DNA from: Hofstenia miamia | Taxonomy: Eukaryota; Xenacoelomorpha; Acoela; Hofsteniidae | Assembly (NCBI GenBank): GCA_900660155.1 | Contig: CABFPE010000093.1 | Location: forward strand, 150,668 to 176,580 | DNA length: 25,913 nt | Direction: 5' to 3' | In this document: piece by piece, positions 11,901 through 18,660 of the stretch | Layout: each line of letters starts with the position of its first letter | Numbering within the stretch: the stretch's first letter is position 1 | The notes under the pieces: model-generated | Told to the model about the DNA's origin: nothing | Database searches by the model: none | The model's input: only the letters and a program-made list of their open reading frames with translations | Program-made: the position numbers and the translations under genes

Positions 11901-14900
11901 CAATGTTAAGCAATGGAGAAATTAATTTGACACTAAGTTCAATAATCAGGTACTAGTTTTGATTTCAAATACTTCTTTATGAATACTTCTTTAGTTCATG
12001 TCGATCAGGAGATAAGTTTTTTGAAAGTTTTCTTCTAATCAATTCCGCAGAGTTTTCAATGAATGCCACTCTGAATGTATCATTTGTAAGTCTTGGATTT
12101 CAAATTTTGCAAACATTTGTAATTACTGTGAACACGATCATCAATTATAAAGTGCATCCAGACTACTTGGAACAAATAATTCAAATATTTTTCCGGAAAA
12201 TCGAAATTATGGAAAGAGATCCCCAATTATGATTTAACCCCAGCGAAGAGGGTTTGGTCCAACACAACACCACAGTATAAAAACATGTTTTTCCGCGAAC
12301 AACTTGATGGTTATTTGCATTTTAGAGGAAGCTCATATTCCCAGAGGCGATTTGTAATTTTAACAATTTTAAAAGATATAAAATTTTATTCAATGTATAA
12401 AGATAGGCTATAGATTGAATAATTGCAGAATTTTTGTGGTCCATCTATCGAAAGTCGTTACAATATACTACATCAAATGCAGGCTAAATGACTTTATCAA
12501 AATGTAACAGACATCCAAAGAAAAATCTATGCTTAATCAAAAACACTATTTTCAAAAACGTTTCAAGTCGAAAGAAGATTTTTCATGAGCAGCTTCAGCT
12601 TCCATGGACATCATCTTATAAACTCAGCAACAACTTTTTCTTTGCAAACATTCTATTCTCGATGAACAAAAAGCAGAGCAAGTGCATGTTTGCACGTAAA
12701 TAACTAAAAAATGATAAGATATATAATTATGAATATTAATTTTTTTATTATCATAGCAAAATAAAAAACGTAAAAACTCATCTCAGTTCAATTTAAATTG
12801 CAATAAGAAATATATTTTAGGTAGGTACACGAACTTAAATGTAATAACTACATATGTCTCATCTAACCGTATGCAGCCTTTATTAAGGCTGACTATGAAA
12901 CTATGTTCTTGTTGACCATAGACATAAGTAAACTAATGGCCAAGTTCACAGCCTTTGTCTAAATGTCTATAGCACTGATGAGCCCCCTTTGCAATAGCAG
13001 GCTCATAAACACGTGCAACCAGCACTGTGTGTTGTGCATATGACACAATATGATCTTGTCTGGTTTACTGGTAATAAATGTGCTAAAATAATCTAAAGCT
13101 GTATACCCATACGCCATACCCATTCCCAACTTTCTTATAGAAATGTAATAGAGAGAATTTATAACAGCAAAGCAAAGTGTTATGATGATGTTGATTTGGC
13201 GGTAAATAAATTACAACGGAATTATTGGAAGTCTTAATTGAGCTGTTAACATTCTCGCTATTGACGCTATATTTATAACAATTATGATTATCATAGAGTA
13301 CTGAATTGATGAAATTTGGAAATAATCAAATATGTAAAACTACTTTGATTTGAAATACTAATACGTACACAAGTACGGGGGCACGTGTCCCATGTGCCCC
13401 CTCTAGATCCGTCCCAGACACAATAAGTAAATTCTATTTATTATTCTTCTATGTAACCTTAAAAGATGATATAAACGAAACTTTATCGGTCACAGTCATT
13501 TTAGACGGTCCGGATAAATTGAGGTCCGCATAATCGAAGAACCACTGTACACCAAAGTTTATATTAAGTTATAGCTAATTTCAATTATTAAACCTAAGTT
13601 GGATTCGTAACAATAGCTGCAACACTTATTTAATTATTCAATCCTTATTGTATGGTTTTTTTAAACAAAGGTTTTAGTTATTACCCAATATTGATGAAAT
13701 ACTCGCCTCCGCTGCCCCAAATGTTAGCGACACAATCTTTTTGACACCCAATGTCACCTCCACATTATCGAACTTTAATGCCAGTGACACAGATCCTCAG
13801 AAAAATCAGTTAATCACAACTATGGATCAGGTAAAATTTGAACAAAATAAGTATAATTTCCGTAATAAAACTTAGAAAAAAGTTTCATCTTCAAAATATT
13901 GGCTAAAGGAATTATTGAAATTGCTTTTAGCTAGATGAGTGGATAAGTGAATTACGAACAGGATCACCTGATTTCACAGGATATTGTGACAATTGTAAGA
14001 GTGTAACGGACATTGTATCTAACGTGGATGGATTTATTGCGTCATGGGCGGACACGGTAGGTTAAATCCTTAATGTAAAACAGTGATAACCTAAATAGAG
14101 TTTGAAATGCTTTTTGCATTTTTAGGAAAAACTGGTGATTTTTCACAAGCGTTTGAAAAAGATTGTGACCGATTACATCCCGGAATTAGAAACTCTTCAG
14201 GTATGGTGATTTTTCAAAAGTTTTGTTTTAATCATGAATTTCTAAGACCGATCTTCGTGCAAAGAAAGCAAACTTAGACACAGCAATGGCGGATTTACAG
14301 GTATGCTCTAAACCATATTCTTATGCACAAAAAGATTTAGAAAATTCTATTAAAATATTGATATTGGGCTGCCTTAATCAAGGCATTGATTCCACTAATT
14401 ATGATTTCATGGGTGAAAATTATATTTGTACCAATATCTACGTGTAATAGTTAAATTTGGAGCATCGTAACGACTTCAAACATTAGGTATGCAAGTCGTT
14501 TGTACTTCAGTATACGGCAAAGAATAGAATAGATGTAAAGCATGGATTCACAAATGTCCACTAACAAAATGAATAAAATTATTGAAAACATCGCCAACAT
14601 TAGCATATTGTATTTTATGTCGAAATATATAAAGAGAGAATTTAAGGCACACACCTCTTAGTTTAAAGTTTGGTAAATATAAATTCATATTGATTTTTAG
14701 AATACGATTAATAATGAATTTCTGCCTGCCGTCGATGATGTGCAAAATTGGATTTCGTCAGACGCAAATATAATTCTTTCGGAAAATGTCAAAAACATGG
14801 CGACTCGTATAAAACGATATATGCAAAACTACATCGATTGGGTTTATAGCATGGTAATTACAAATTTTATGCAAAGTTAAATTACAAAGTTAACACTACT

Positions 14901-16695
14901 CATGTATTTTGGTAAATTCAAACTTGAAGATTGAGTTTTACCAACTGCTTTTCTACTTCAGTGGTGGAAGCGGACCCACACCACCTCATAAGAAATGTCT
15001 TCAAATCTACACCACAATTTCCACATCACACCACAAGCTTAAAAATTTGCCCAATAAATCCCTACAGCAAAATATTTGACAAAACTGTCAAATATAACAA
15101 TACAAAGCATTTGTAGACACTGAATATGTATCGGTATATTTTAATGTATATTAAAATAGATAAAATGACTACAACATTATTATTTCACACCGTAGATATA
15201 ATCAGCATCGATGTTTTTAAATGTTTGTTTATATGTTTTTTACGTGGACATATCTATGTGTGTTCAGCCCGCTCATGCAATGGTGAAGATTTGCACTAAA
15301 GCTTATTCTTGTGTCTGAAGTCCATGCAAATAGGAATTTTTTTTCGTTGCGAAATCCGATTTTTTTTGAAAATATATTCAGAATATTTCCATACCTAATG
15401 TTTGGATGATAAGGCGGTCTATTGTCCATGTCAACATTAACTACCCTGAAATATTTTTTTTTCTAAAGACAAACTATGTGAGTCTCGTCCAGGCGCGCCG
15501 TGTGCAAACTCAAATGTAGTCGTGCACAGACACTGGAAATAAATAATTTTATTGAAATAATTTCAATAAATAATATTGAAATAATTTATTTTACCAACAG
15601 AAAATAAAAATAATTTATTTTTGGGAAAAAATAATTTCAAAATAATTGTGCTTTTCTGTCACTGAATATATGGTTCTTTTGCCTGCCTGGGAATTTGGCA
15701 TTTTTATCGCTGAGGCACAATTTATTTGTTTACATGACACCCATGCATTTGGAAATCGTCATGTTCTTGAAGGTTAACAGGCGATTTTGGGATTCCTCAG
15801 TGCTGGATTTGGTTTTCAATAAAGAAACTGCTGAGTAACTGTTGAAAATCATTGAATACTGTTTTTATCTTGTGTGCTGTAATTTTGAAAATAATTGCAA
15901 AAAAAATAATAATAATTGCAATTATTTATTTTTTGTTCTTAAAATAAACTAATTTATTCTTGGTTCAAAATATATTTCAATAAATTATTTCCAGTGTCTG
16001 GTCGTGCGCAAAATCGCGCCTGGACATGACAGAGCCTGGTCGTGAAATTGAGTCGAAAACGAAAGAGGTAACAATTGTCTATCTTGTGGTCTTATGAGCG
16101 TTTAAAAATGTGTAAGGAAGCCATCACATATTTTGAAAAACTCCTAGCAGAGATAGGTTTAATATTAAGCATGTAGAAAATACGAAATTTTTTTTAAGAA
16201 TAATCGGATATTTCATTGAAAAATAATTAATGATTTCACATACTCAGTGTACCGGAAAAAATTTTATCTCAAATGCTTACAATAAAGAGCAGCACATTTA
16301 CTAATAAATTTTTTGATATATTTGGATTTTCAAAATTTTTAATTAACTTTGAGATTTGAAGATATTGATAAAACCCATTGTATTTTTGGATTAACTGGGC
16401 AATTTATTTTCTGAGAAAAAAGCGCGGTTCGTAATATTTCTCAGGAAAACTGGTTCAGCTAGATTTTTTTATGGAAACGGGCCCTGTCCGTGCCGATATT
16501 ACAGCAAAGCAAATTCCTCGGACTCGGTCTGTGTCCAAAAGGAAAAACCGGTTTTTTCTATGAATATTTACTGGATAAAATGAACATTAAGTATTTGAAT
16601 TTTAGTTGGAAGAAAATATCGCACCTTGTTACCAAATTCCTGTTCTTCATGACATCCTTTTCGAAAGTGGATGCAGCAAAACTTGCGATGCGATT
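1080..16695 (+). CDS. PROM: Prominin-like (CD133 family) pentaspan glycoprotein gene, partial, 14 exons
   Basis: Joined exons: 1080-1270, 2977-3045, 9078-9132, 9989-10151, 11233-11326, 11472-11600, 11846-11949, 11995-12085, 13678-13830, 13931-14056, 14126-14200, 14247-14300, 14701-14853, 16606-16695. Prominins are cholesterol-binding five-pass proteins of plasma-membrane protrusions, with two large glycosylated extracellular loops. The order of features fits: a two-cysteine segment in loop 1, TM3, TM4, loop 2 rich in N-X-S/T sequons, a coiled-coil-like stretch, then NYIDWVYSM and IAPCYQ, which match the human YLQWIEFSI and VASCKP region in order and spacing. Splice phases agree at every junction except the gap before 9078, where about 18 residues are missing. 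The N-terminal half is upstream of the window. TM5 and the tail are not securely found. Family assignment rests on comparison with the remembered human protein, not on a search. Which prominin paralogue this is cannot be told. Confidence 0.85.
1614..2575 (-). pseudogene. Tc1-like transposase pseudogene
   Basis: The first 96 codons (2575 down to 2288) are open. They encode a paired-type helix-turn-helix domain with EGMSQRKVARLV and a GRPKKTSK linker, typical of Tc1 transposases. Downstream the frame is broken several times. Recognisable pieces are SSDSFLNLI at the first catalytic aspartate, HDYGGKSVMT with a stop where the family has VMVWG, VYWPDETSNLNIIENM around the third catalytic acidic residue followed by a stop, and IPDRLEAVIG...KGYPTKY at the C-terminus. 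Length and order match a full Tc1 transposase of about 340 residues. Frameshifts and stops mean no active enzyme. Confidence 0.88.
2665..2692 (-). repeat. Internal copy of the Tc1-like terminal repeat
   Basis: On the minus strand this reads TTGGAAAAATGTATTCGACC, nearly identical to the left outer end at 1493 and closer to it than the right outer end is. It lies about 200 bp inside the right end. That resembles the double-repeat (IR/DR) ends of some Tc1 elements, such as the Sleeping Beauty type. No matching inner copy is evident on the left. Confidence 0.75.
2892..2940. repeat. (TA)n microsatellite
   Basis: A nearly uninterrupted TA dinucleotide run starts directly after the right end of the Tc1-like element, with a short ATAC-AGTATA interruption at its start. 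Confidence 0.95.
2977..3045 (+). CDS. PROM: Prominin exon: extracellular loop 1
   Basis: The exon has 23 codons (RPSPLELVTP...EEDIDG), entered and left in phase 0, with acceptor TTATTTCAG and donor GGG|GTAAAT. It corresponds to the human LPPVDAELDN...RTDLDG stretch directly after the loop 1 cysteine pair, and the DIDG/DLDG end is shared. Confidence 0.72.
3723..3744. repeat. (TA)n microsatellite
   Basis: This is a short pure TA run within the large prominin intron. Confidence 0.9.
4176..4315 (-). other. Possible minus-strand terminal exon or gene relic
   Basis: After a pyrimidine-rich acceptor-like site (AAATCTCCCAG) the minus strand reads 45 codons, EAISPELSFTKQL...LGVAPK, then TAG. The same frame is open for a further 44 or so codons beyond that stop. 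Base composition here is less AT-rich than in the surrounding intron. I do not recognise the peptide. It could be a nested gene's last exon, a transposon relic or chance. An overlapping plus-strand frame at 4117-4344 is also open, so strand choice is uncertain. Confidence 0.2.
7009..7802 (+). repeat. Direct duplication, copy A
   Basis: This 794-bp block recurs at 8071-8864, an offset of 1062 bases at both ends. The first 260 or so bases differ by scattered substitutions and small indels. From about 7268 to the end I see no difference. The copy ends exactly one base before the ambiguous base N at 7803. It contains no recognisable gene; its 60-codon open frame (CTG/TTG start, MTPLIACLRG region) is simply repeated in copy B. 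Confidence 0.93.
7803..7803. other. Ambiguous base (N)
   Basis: The only N in the window sits at the right edge of duplication copy A, where similarity to copy B stops. This suggests a contig join or an unresolved base at that point. Confidence 0.95.
8071..8864 (+). repeat. Direct duplication, copy B
   Basis: This is the second copy of the 794-bp block at 7009-7802, in the same orientation, separated from it by 268 bases. The spacer and the sequence after copy B both carry AACAACCAAAA-type runs, so the duplicated unit may be larger than the part that still aligns. Confidence 0.93.
9078..9132 (+). CDS. PROM: Prominin exon: extracellular loop 1
   Basis: The acceptor is ATATTTTAG and the donor GATG|GTAATG. 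The exon is entered in phase 0 and leaves one base of a split codon, completed by AG at 9989. It reads SKSEMVGKIAAAATLAVD, aligning with human TTTVVAGIKRVLNSIGSDI before the sequon at D-N-V-T. An alternative acceptor CAAAG at 9083 would remove two residues. Confidence 0.6.
9289..9323. repeat. Stem-loop at the presumed LINE 3' end
   Basis: Perfect 10-bp arms ATATTCTTAA (9289-9298) and TTAAGAATAT (9314-9323) enclose a 15-base loop. It lies just beyond the last recognisable coding sequence of the minus-strand LINE. Retrotransposon 3' ends often carry such structures for recognition by reverse transcriptase, but here that is inference. Confidence 0.5.
9360..9945 (-). pseudogene. CR1/L2-type LINE, 3' end of reverse-transcriptase ORF, decayed
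   Basis: Read on the minus strand, three pieces of the C-terminal part of a non-LTR reverse-transcriptase ORF appear in order. They are IKNLGILLDNKFDMAAHV (thumb region), then VRSLVLSKLDFMNGCVYAL with LQHAQNGCARFVFN and LLHWLMVSFRIKYKFLLMVW, then GDNMFSVCGPKLFNSL and FKKALKHELFKQQ. These match the family patterns LVxSxLDYCNSLLYGL, LHWLPVxxRIxFKILLLxYK and GDRAFSVxAPxLWNSLP. At least two frameshifts and a stop break it. The fragment almost fills the intron between 9132 and 9989. This is 5' truncation, as usual for LINEs. Confidence 0.9.
9989..10151 (+). CDS. PROM: Prominin exon: end of extracellular loop 1
   Basis: The acceptor is TTATTTTTAG and the donor AAAAG|GTAAAT. Two bases complete GAG at the start and two bases of a split arginine codon remain at the end. 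It encodes ELNNITRTAA...KSHGFKR, with sequons NIT, NIS and NTT. The position matches the human IDNVTQRLPI...EEYDSYWW segment leading into TM3, including a tyrosine/tryptophan pair (DYLW). Confidence 0.8.
10152..11232 (+). other. Prominin intron, 1.1 kb
   Basis: This intron starts GTAAAT and ends TTCCTTTTAG. It is AT-rich and no mobile-element feature is recognisable. Open frames within it on both strands have no family resemblance. Confidence 0.6.
11233..11326 (+). CDS. PROM: Prominin exon: transmembrane segment 3
   Basis: One base completes the split arginine, then SFLQTVVLLLAFTQIFLF and TTAAFTWLMFNPE form a clear membrane helix. The preferred donor is GAG|GTAGAA at 11327, phase 0. Without splicing, the frame stays open to a TAG at the (AT)n run near 11448. 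A later donor (CAT|GTATGC at 11383) would add about 19 residues. Confidence 0.75.
11427..11445. repeat. (AT)n run beside a splice acceptor
   Basis: A short AT dinucleotide run lies inside the small intron between the TM3 and TM4 exons, about 30 bases before the acceptor. All three forward frames meet a stop within a few codons after it, which is why an intron must be placed here. Confidence 0.85.
11472..11600 (+). CDS. PROM: Prominin exon: transmembrane segment 4
   Basis: The exon has 43 codons (EAFRWSYICPFLALLYALIF...CSQLRDQNPF) in phase 0, with acceptor CTATTTTAAG and a strong donor TTT|GTAAGT. The hydrophobic stretch is TM4. The following cysteine (SAACSQL) matches the human LICEPY cysteine at the start of loop 2. 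An alternative acceptor GCTTTTAG at 11482 would pair with the later TM3 donor at 11383. Confidence 0.78.
11846..11949 (+). CDS. PROM: Prominin exon: start of extracellular loop 2
   Basis: The acceptor is CTATATTTTAG and the donor ATCAG|GTACTA. The exon is entered in phase 0 and leaves two bases of a split codon. It encodes FLDEPFRINPNISSII followed by ADSMLSNGEINLTLSSII, with sequons NIS and NLT. It aligns with human [20 protein letters not shown] and the FNKSKMKLTFEQV stretch. Confidence 0.82.
11995..12085 (+). CDS. PROM: Prominin exon: extracellular loop 2, cysteine segment
   Basis: One base completes serine, then SCRSGDKFFESFLLINSAEF and SMNATLNVSF follow. The pattern matches human [20 protein letters not shown] and NISEHLNI, with the same conserved cysteine and a sequon (NAT). 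The donor is TTT|GTAAGT. Beyond the donor the frame stays open for 48 more codons. Confidence 0.82.
13377..13401. repeat. GC-rich hairpin, probable transposon relic
   Basis: Arms GGGGGCAC (13377-13384) and GTGCCCCC (13394-13401) enclose nine bases and are followed by TCTAGATCCGTCCC. This stands out from the AT-rich intron. Similar strings are familiar from invertebrate transposon tails, but I cannot assign a family. Confidence 0.5.
13505..13547 (-). mobile_element. pogo/Tigger-like terminal inverted repeat, solo end
   Basis: On the minus strand this reads CAGTGGTTCTTCGATTATGC, then GGACCTCAATTTATCCGGAC, bounded by TA at 13548-13549. The CAGT start, the repeated 'TTAT..GGAC' modules and the TA target are typical of pogo/Tigger-family ends. 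No matching opposite end was found nearby, so the rest is lost or unrecognisable. Confidence 0.6.
13678..13830 (+). CDS. PROM: Prominin exon: extracellular loop 2, sequon-rich
   Basis: The exon has 51 codons in phase 0 (LLPNIDEILASAAPNVSDTI through NQLITTMDQ), with acceptor GGTTTTAG and donor CAG|GTAAAA. Three sequons (NVS, NVT, NAS) support an extracellular location. It continues the helical membrane-distal part of loop 2. Confidence 0.8.
13931..14056 (+). CDS. PROM: Prominin exon: extracellular loop 2, CxxC segment
   Basis: The exon has 42 codons in phase 0 (LDEWISELRTGSPDFTGYCD through GFIASWADT). The acceptor is TTGCTTTTAG and the donor ACG|GTAGGT. It contains YCDNCKS, a close cysteine pair that I do not recall from human prominin-1 at this place and that may be lineage-specific. 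Confidence 0.8.
14126..14200 (+). CDS. PROM: Prominin exon: extracellular loop 2 helix
   Basis: The exon has 25 codons in phase 0 (EKLVIFHKRLKKIVTDYIPE then LETLQ). The acceptor is CATTTTTAG and the donor CAG|GTATGG. The heptad-like helix corresponds to human IHQQRVLPIEQSLSTLYQS. Confidence 0.8.
14247..14300 (+). CDS. PROM: Prominin micro-exon: extracellular loop 2 helix
   Basis: This 54-base exon (TDLRAKKANLDTAMADLQ) is in phase 0 at both ends, with acceptor TTTCTAAG and donor CAG|GTATGC. It continues the helix of the previous exon. Because it is symmetric in phase, it could be skipped without breaking the frame. Confidence 0.75.
14301..14700 (+). other. Prominin intron, 0.4 kb
   Basis: This intron starts GTATGC and ends TGATTTTTAG. 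It is AT-rich. Minus-strand open frames here have no coding signature. Confidence 0.6.
14701..14853 (+). CDS. PROM: Prominin exon: extracellular loop 2, membrane-proximal helix
   Basis: The exon has 51 codons in phase 0 (NTINNEFLPAVDDVQNWISS through MQNYIDWVYSM), with donor ATG|GTAATT. This is the strongest family match in the window. RIKRYMQNYIDWVYSM aligns with human [20 protein letters not shown], and the preceding SDANIILSENVKNM with TSSVIIEETKK. Confidence 0.88.
15487..16025. repeat. Palindrome split by the MITE
   Basis: Arms GTCCAGGCGCG (15487-15497) and CGCGCCTGGAC (16015-16025) are perfect inverses. Without the MITE and one target duplication they would be only about 40 bases apart. 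They may be the ends of a small older element into which the MITE inserted. Confidence 0.7.
15527..16000. mobile_element. hAT-like MITE, 474 bp, with 8-bp target duplication
   Basis: The ends are CAGACACTGGAAATAA (from 15527) and its inverse TTATTTCCAGTGTCTG (to 16000). The inverted match extends with small gaps through an ATTTATTGAAATA block. Flanking 8-mers GTCGTGCA (15519-15526) and GTCGTGCG (16001-16008) match at seven of eight bases. An 8-bp duplication with CAG-starting ends is the hAT signature. The interior is AT-rich, with many AATAATTT runs and no transposase, so the element is non-autonomous. Confidence 0.85.
16606..16695 (+). CDS. PROM: Prominin exon: cysteine segment before TM5
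   Basis: The exon has 30 codons in phase 0 (LEENIAPCYQIPVLHDILFE then SGCSKTCDAI), with acceptor TGAATTTTAG and a perfect donor ATT|GTAAGT. The pattern matches human [20 protein letters not shown] and DVFLCSYII directly before TM5, including two conserved cysteines. A longer open frame at 16490-16699 overlaps it in a different frame and is a shadow. Confidence 0.82.
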
Positions 16696-16767
16696 GTAAG
16701 TTTTTACTAATTGTATGCTAAATGATCAAACATACTAACTTTTCTCTGTCACGGAAATTATGTTTAG

Positions 16768-16830
16768 TATGTTTGTTTGATTGTATATCTACTTGTTTGG
16801 TGCAAGAAGAATATGGGGTGTGGGTATTGA
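16768..16830 (+). CDS. Candidate terminal prominin exon, uncertain
   Basis: A 72-base intron (16696-16767) would carry a perfect TACTAAC branch site (16733-16739), a TTTTCTCT tract and acceptor TGTTTAG. The in-phase continuation is YVCLIVYLLVWCKKNMGCGY and then TGA. It is hydrophobic with basic residues after it, as a TM5 start could be. However, it lacks the DP-N-WF motif and is shorter than a full membrane helix, so it may be an alternative truncated end or chance. Confidence 0.25.
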   Translation, partial: YVCLIVYLLVWCKKNMGCGY

Positions 16831-18660
16831 GAGAATTCTGTTTGATGATTAGTCTCGCAAATAGTTTTAAGATGGAGTACGTTGTCTCAATTCATTTCAC
16901 ATAAAGAGAACATCATTAAACCCAACATTAGTCAATAAAAACTAGGTTTTATATTTTTTCTGCTACGAATCGGTTCGAAATGGGAAATTCTCAGCAAAAT
17001 TGTGTTTCACTTTGATTCATATTAAAAAATCTGGTTTGATCCTACAGAAAAAATTATTTGTTAAAATTCTGATTTCATCCTAACCGTAATGGGTTTTTTT
17101 ACACGCACGTCGCTTATTTACCAACTGAGGCTACAGAGATATATGACACCGAACCACATTGTGGGTTGATTATTACTCCACACGGGCTATACCGACCTCT
17201 TTCCTACTTGTTGAGGATTATGCTGTTTATCTTATAAAACATAATTTATTTTTAAAATATACTGACAGTTATTTAATGATATTAATTTAAGTATTTTGCG
17301 CTTAAAATATAATTATCCTTAATATTATATCATTCAGCTTGGTTGGATTGGATTATTTCTTTTAAATCGAATTAGAAATTTTTTCCAAGATGTCTATCTG
17401 AATTTAAATCGACATCGATTGATTTGATAATCTTCACGGTATTTTGTTTTGAGTAACTGCCCCTTAATATGAACAAATTGTTTTTTGAGCAGCTTAAAAA
17501 TAGTATGTAAGCATATGCTTAAAGTTTTCAAATTCACTTCACTCTCATTAAAAAATGTTAGTAGTTAGTATACATAACTAGTTAAATATTTTTCATATTT
17601 CCTATTACCTCATCATTTCAAAAAATTTTCTGAGTATTTGTAATATTGTATGCATAATACAAAGAAAATGTTCATGGTGTATATAAATGCAATAAATAGT
17701 ATTTGTAGTTTATTTCATTCCCTTGAACCCTTCAGAAATATTTAAATAGATTTACCTTTATATTTTTAAGTATATTTCTGATCTAAGATATATATTCAGA
17801 TTGCAAGTTTTGCAATAATGGACTTGGTACATTATTAATCTCAGCCCAAATTTTGGAGAGCGTTCCATCAGATGGGCTAAGCTAAAAACTCAGTTTCAAC
17901 TTTGATCATAAATATGTCTACAGCTACTCTTTTCGACTTATCAAGATCTTATTCGAAAAAGAAAATTTTAATTCGCAGAACATCAATATCGAAAAAGATT
18001 CATCTGAATATTTATTGAAAACTTGCTTTCAATTATATTTTATGGTATTTTAGAACAAAGTTGGAGCCAAACTTTGAAAACAATTTTTTCTTATGGATGT
18101 AGAAACGATGATAAGCTTTATCAAAGAATTATATTTCATAATAATGATTACGAACTTATACTTTTTGAATGATCATAAATTGTTTCAAAGGTATTTAATG
18201 ATCATCCTCAAACGTTTAGGTCACCATTTCCATTCTTAGTTGGGTTATTTTCAGTTGCTATTTCATGAAGACGTTCTACTTCACAGTTTTAGCACGAGGC
18301 TTATACAGAGATAAAACATGCGTAGAGAGGTAAATTTTGGTCGTAGTTGCAGTATATTATGTTTCCATCAAAATTAATACATTTTACTATTTCCTAAGTT
18401 GCAAATTGCTTTAAGTTGCTCTTTAATAATCATAGATGATATTAATATTTATGAATCATTCAAGTTTTAGACAATGAGTCAGTTGATTGGCAATAAAAGC
18501 CTTCAAGAATATTTTATCAATATTTGCACATCATGTAAGCTACAAGAAGTTTTTATAGCATTTATGCAAACTCCGACATTTGCAATTTGCTGCTTTAATA
18601 AACTAATAGATTAGTAAGTATACCTATATATAATTTCCAAATACAGTTTTTATATATATA
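16831..18660 (+). other. AT-rich stretch without recognised gene
   Basis: No convincing exon or mobile element was found. A weak in-phase acceptor at about 17338 (ATCATTCAG) is followed by LGWIGLFLLNRIRNFF and a stop. It has no family support. Confidence 0.5.

Larger units (their letters stand above)
12086..13677 (+). other. Prominin intron, 1.6 kb
   Basis: This intron starts GTAAGT and ends GGTTTTAG. Its first 144 bases are an in-frame open extension of the previous exon, ending in TGA at 12230. Further on it holds a GC-rich hairpin (13377-13401) and a pogo/Tigger-like terminal repeat (13505-13547). The rest is AT-rich without recognisable content. Confidence 0.6.
14854..16605 (+). other. 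Prominin intron, 1.75 kb
   Basis: This intron starts GTAATT and ends TGAATTTTAG. It contains the hAT-like MITE and its surrounding palindrome (15487-16025). The flanks are AT-rich and have no other recognisable feature. Confidence 0.6.

Noticed and set aside
16490..16699. 69-codon open frame overlapping the prominin cysteine exon
   Set aside because: It is in another frame from the exon at 16606-16695, which has splice sites, correct phase and family cysteines. The long frame is a shadow.
16973..16990. GGTTCGAAATGG, like a tRNA B box
   Set aside because: No A box, acceptor stem or cloverleaf could be found at suitable spacing.
17338..17440. LGWIGLFLLNRIRNFF frame as a prominin TM5 exon
   Set aside because: The acceptor is acceptable and the phase fits, but the hydrophobic run is only about nine residues and no TM5 signature is present.
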